Assembly (NCBI RefSeq): GCF_932276165.1
Contig: NC_063983.1
Span: forward strand, 5,463,501-5,527,500
Source of the DNA: Plutella xylostella
Lineage: Eukaryota; Arthropoda; Insecta; Lepidoptera; Plutellidae
Reading direction: 5' to 3'
Length of the DNA stretch: 64,000 nucleotides
In this document: piece after piece, positions 61,801-64,000 of the stretch
Layout of the letters: every line of letters starts with the position of its first letter
Position numbering within the stretch: the first letter of the stretch is position 1
The notes under the pieces: model-generated
Seen by the model: only the letters and a program-made list of their open reading frames with translations
Told to the model about the DNA's origin: nothing
Database searches by the model: none
Made by a program: the position numbers and the translations under genes

Positions 61801-63373
61801 TTTTTTCACAGTTAAGTGAACGTGTGTTAATGAGGACGTTATAATTAGTTACCGTTTACGATGATGACTGCAATTATAGCACTGGTGTGATAAAACTATC
61901 GAGTTTCTGCTAACTGCACTATTTATATCGTAAGGAAAGTTTACGAGGTTGCTAAATGCAATGAATGACATTCAGGATTTGAGCTTTCACGGTTAATTGC
62001 GTCGTCGAATCGACTCATAGGATAGGGCGGACACGACCATTTACTAGGGCTAAGATGAGAAGAATGGGAGTTAGTTGTTAGGTATTAATTAACTTAATTT
62101 ATTTGATTAGAAAATCATACATATAATATAAGAATCACAAGGCAGTACTATGCCGTCCTTACATTTTTATTTAGGTAGGTACTTGTTTTTATACTAATTG
62201 TCCCATTTTTTATGCTACAGTACTTTAGTGTCATCATTCTGGCAAATTCGATGTAATTAATGTGTAAAGCCTATGTACCTAAGTTGGACCCACTGCTTGC
62301 TCATTATGTTATTAGTACCTACCTAATTGCATTATATTTATCGTAACAATGCACACACCTACCACGGTGAGAAAGTTGTCGTGATTCTATTGAGCCTTTA
62401 AAGTGAAAGTGAAGTTGCAAACGGTAGCTTTTTATACGTTTTGTTTGTCAATTACATCGACTACCATGATTGAGAGCCACCTATTAGCTCATCACTTGTT
62501 AGTTGTTAACGTAAAATGATAATAGCATACATTGAGGATCTACTGTTAAAACGTTTACAGCGAATCAAACTTACCTGTTCCGGTGAGCGCGAACTAAATT
62601 GATCCATATCTCATTACTTATTAATGAATTATATATTGATAATAGATTAGATGGGTTTATTAAAACCACAAGAGCGAATCACAACTTGTTGTTTTTTCTC
62701 TATGAGAGAACTAATAGTGTAAGCTAATGGTGATGATGATGGCGTGTAATTTTTCGGTGGATTTTGAGAGCGGTCGAGGACTGCTTGGAAGAGCAGCAGG
62801 TCTAATCCGGCTGTTTCATCAACACTGAAATCCTTTTCAGTTGGATAAAATAGCCAGATTAGACCAGCAGACGACCGAATGGCGTAGTGGTTAGTGACCT
62901 GACTACTGAGCCGATGGTCCCGGGTTCGATTCCCGGCTGGGGCAGATATTTGTTTAAACACAGATATTTGTTCTCGGGTCTTGGATGTGCCCGAAAAATG
63001 GCAATAGGCCCGCCCCCTATTACATTGGGACTAACATAACACTCTGGCGAAAAGTGGGTGCAGCAATGCACCTCTGCCTACCCCGCAAGGGAGTACATTA
63101 GTACAAGGCGTGAGTGCGTGTGTTTTTTTGTGTGTTTTTTATTAGACCAGCAGCAGTGTACCTCTAAGATTACCCGCGGAAGATGATTTCCGATGACCAT
63201 AGAGGCGCGTGCTTCCACCAAACTCCTCAAACAGTACTCACTCATCCTCACTGTCCTCAGAAGGCAGCTGCAGCTGCTGCACGTGCCGCTCGCTGGCCTG
63301 CTGGCGGGCGCGGACCATGCTCAGCAGTCTGGTGCCGACGTCACCCTTGACTTGATGAAGGTTCACTGATGTC
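58864..63373 (-). CDS. Unrecognised gene, 3' exons
   Basis: Exons in transcript order: 63373-63242, 61566-61419, 60474-60330, 59382-59304, 59089-58864, ending TGA. Phases agree at all four junctions, including the 79-bp exon (2 bases in, 2 out) that is needed to enter the last exon in the frame ending DLDDRVHRFLANLQQDEKMK. Visible pieces are VRARQQASERHVQQLQLPSE, HGWTRETERSVSRSRASRMS, a possible zinc-binding SLCPVCSQKWKDR, and an Ala/Pro-rich region. I recognise no family. More exons lie beyond 64000 or upstream in this window's last 600 bases. A hAT relic sits in the intron 59383-60329. Confidence 0.7.
59650..60242 (+). mobile_element. Internally deleted hAT transposon
   Basis: The ends TAGTGTTGCCACGAATA and TATTCGTGGCATCTCTA are inverses with two mismatches. 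An 8-bp duplication GTTTAAAC flanks them (59642-59649, 60243-60250). Subterminal regions are packed with GCCGAATA and ATTCGGC repeats. Only the transposase C-terminus remains inside. Confidence 0.9.
59820..60062 (+). pseudogene. hAT transposase C-terminal fragment
   Basis: WWSANKKQYPNLLKFAKTYL followed by SSPASSVYSERLFSEDG and KNAEMLVFIQQNL is the hAT C-terminal dimerisation domain of BED-finger/hAT transposases. A stop precedes it and the catalytic part is missing. Confidence 0.88.
60475..61418. other. Intron of the unrecognised gene
   Basis: AT-rich intron sequence. I see no repeat ends or coding stretch in it. Confidence 0.4.
62569..62660. repeat. Half copy of the palindromic MITE family
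   Basis: AAACTTACCTGTTCCGGTGA onward resembles the left arm and loop of the MITE at 36484-36626. The right arm is missing, so this copy is truncated. The intron part to its left (61567-62568) shows nothing else that I can name. Confidence 0.6.
62871..63140 (+). mobile_element. tRNA-derived SINE
   Basis: The 5' head has Pol III boxes TGGCGTAGTGG (A) and GGTTCGATTCC (B). The body (AAATGGCAATAGGCCCGCCC, AAGTGGGTGCAGCAATGCAC) ends CGCAAGGGAGTACATTAGTA and a T-rich tail. A 13-bp duplication ATTAGACCAGCAG flanks it (62858-62870, 63141-63153). It is a common lepidopteran SINE type as I recall. Confidence 0.9.
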
Positions 63374-63469
63374 CTGATGGTAATATTATCGCATGAATTT
63401 TTAAAGAAACCTTTCATCTGTTGTGGTAGACGCTGGGTAGGCGAGTTTTCGAATGGAGAACATGAACAG

Positions 63470-63695
63470 GAAAATAAATAAATAAATATGTGTGGACATC
63501 TCACACACGGCCATCCGACCCCAAGCTAGGCAGAGCCTGTGTTATGGGTATCGGACAGCTGATATATCTACACAAATACATAGATAGATACATATTAAAT
63601 ATAAATATCAACACCCAAGAACCGAGTACAAATATATGTCTTTAAACAAATATCTGCCCAGCCGTGAATCGAACCCGTAGGTAGTCTGAGATGGC
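63470..63695 (-). mobile_element. Second tRNA-derived SINE, minus strand
   Basis: The minus strand starts GGGTTCGATTCACGGCTGGG and CAGATATTTGTTTAAA, like the first SINE's head and body start, then diverges into CTCTGCCTAGCTTGGGGTCG and a TTTATTTATT tail. A fragment of this body also appears near 27960. Confidence 0.75.
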
Positions 63696-64000
63696 CTTCC
63701 TTAAGATTTTAGACTGACGGTCAAAAGTGGCTGAATGCGGAAGGCAGATGGGAGCTTAATAGATTGTTGTGTTTATAGCGCTCCTTGGAACAGGTTTATG
63801 TGCAGTAGTGGACGACTGTGGGTTGATGATGATCACCTTCAAATATACTTAGCTAATCATATATGTACCTATAGTGAAAACGAGACTTTATCACTTTACC
63901 TTTCGGTCGGACGGAACACCGGATCGGGTAATTTACATAAAAGATCCGACTAGACCTGAGCAAAATTTGTATTTATAAAGCAGGAACACAACTTACTGTC
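63696..64000. other. Right edge of the window
   Basis: Intron or upstream sequence of the unrecognised gene. I see no exon that joins in phase to 63373. Confidence 0.3.

Noticed and set aside
62871..62945. A tRNA gene with good A and B boxes.
   Set aside because: It is the head of a 270-bp SINE with 13-bp duplications, not an isolated tRNA.

Overview
The window is animal nuclear DNA, almost certainly from a moth or butterfly. Its genes have introns with GT-AG junctions. It carries repeats typical of Lepidoptera: a tRNA-derived SINE with a 13-bp target duplication, a Lep1-like Helitron, and the AACCGACTTC-AAAAAA-GGAGGAGG repeat. Introns and spacers are AT-rich and crowded with nested transposons. 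All exon coordinates were read by hand from splice sites and agreeing reading phases. No database search was run.

Layout. (1) 111-23105, plus: the last six visible exons of a cytochrome b5 reductase 4 (Ncb5or) gene; its first exons lie left of the window. Its 14.8-kb second visible intron holds an RTE-type LINE remnant and a Ty3/gypsy element (4410-15624). A complete-looking DIRS tyrosine-recombinase retrotransposon (6088-11858, minus) has jumped into the gypsy element. (2) 27331-36193, minus: a complete seven-exon FAF2/UBXD8 gene, with a full-length Jockey-type LINE (28208-32605) in one intron. (3) 37378-42538, minus: a four-exon EF-hand gene resembling EFCAB2/DRC8, with two Tc1/mariner-type relics in its introns. 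(4) 43115-46494, plus: a five-exon HROB gene, head to head with gene 3. (5) 46700-54688, minus: a 15-exon C2H2 zinc-finger gene in which one coding exon is present in three near-identical copies. (6) 55522-58079, minus: a mitochondrial enoyl-reductase (MECR) gene, and downstream a second copy of its large exon that lacks a first exon and the catalytic tyrosine. (7) 58864-63373 and beyond, minus: the 3' exons of an unrecognised gene, with a hAT relic in one intron.

The host genes look like unrelated housekeeping functions (flavohaem reductase, ERAD adaptor, axonemal calcium-binding protein, recombination factor, transcription factor, mitochondrial fatty acid synthesis). I see no pathway cluster. 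The most notable structures are the gypsy LTR that contains the gag start codon with the primer binding site translated inside gag, the DIRS element with a legible internal complementary region, the triplicated exon of the zinc-finger gene, the first-exon-less MECR paralogue, and a 2-kb inverted-repeat element with tRNA-like sequences in both arms.
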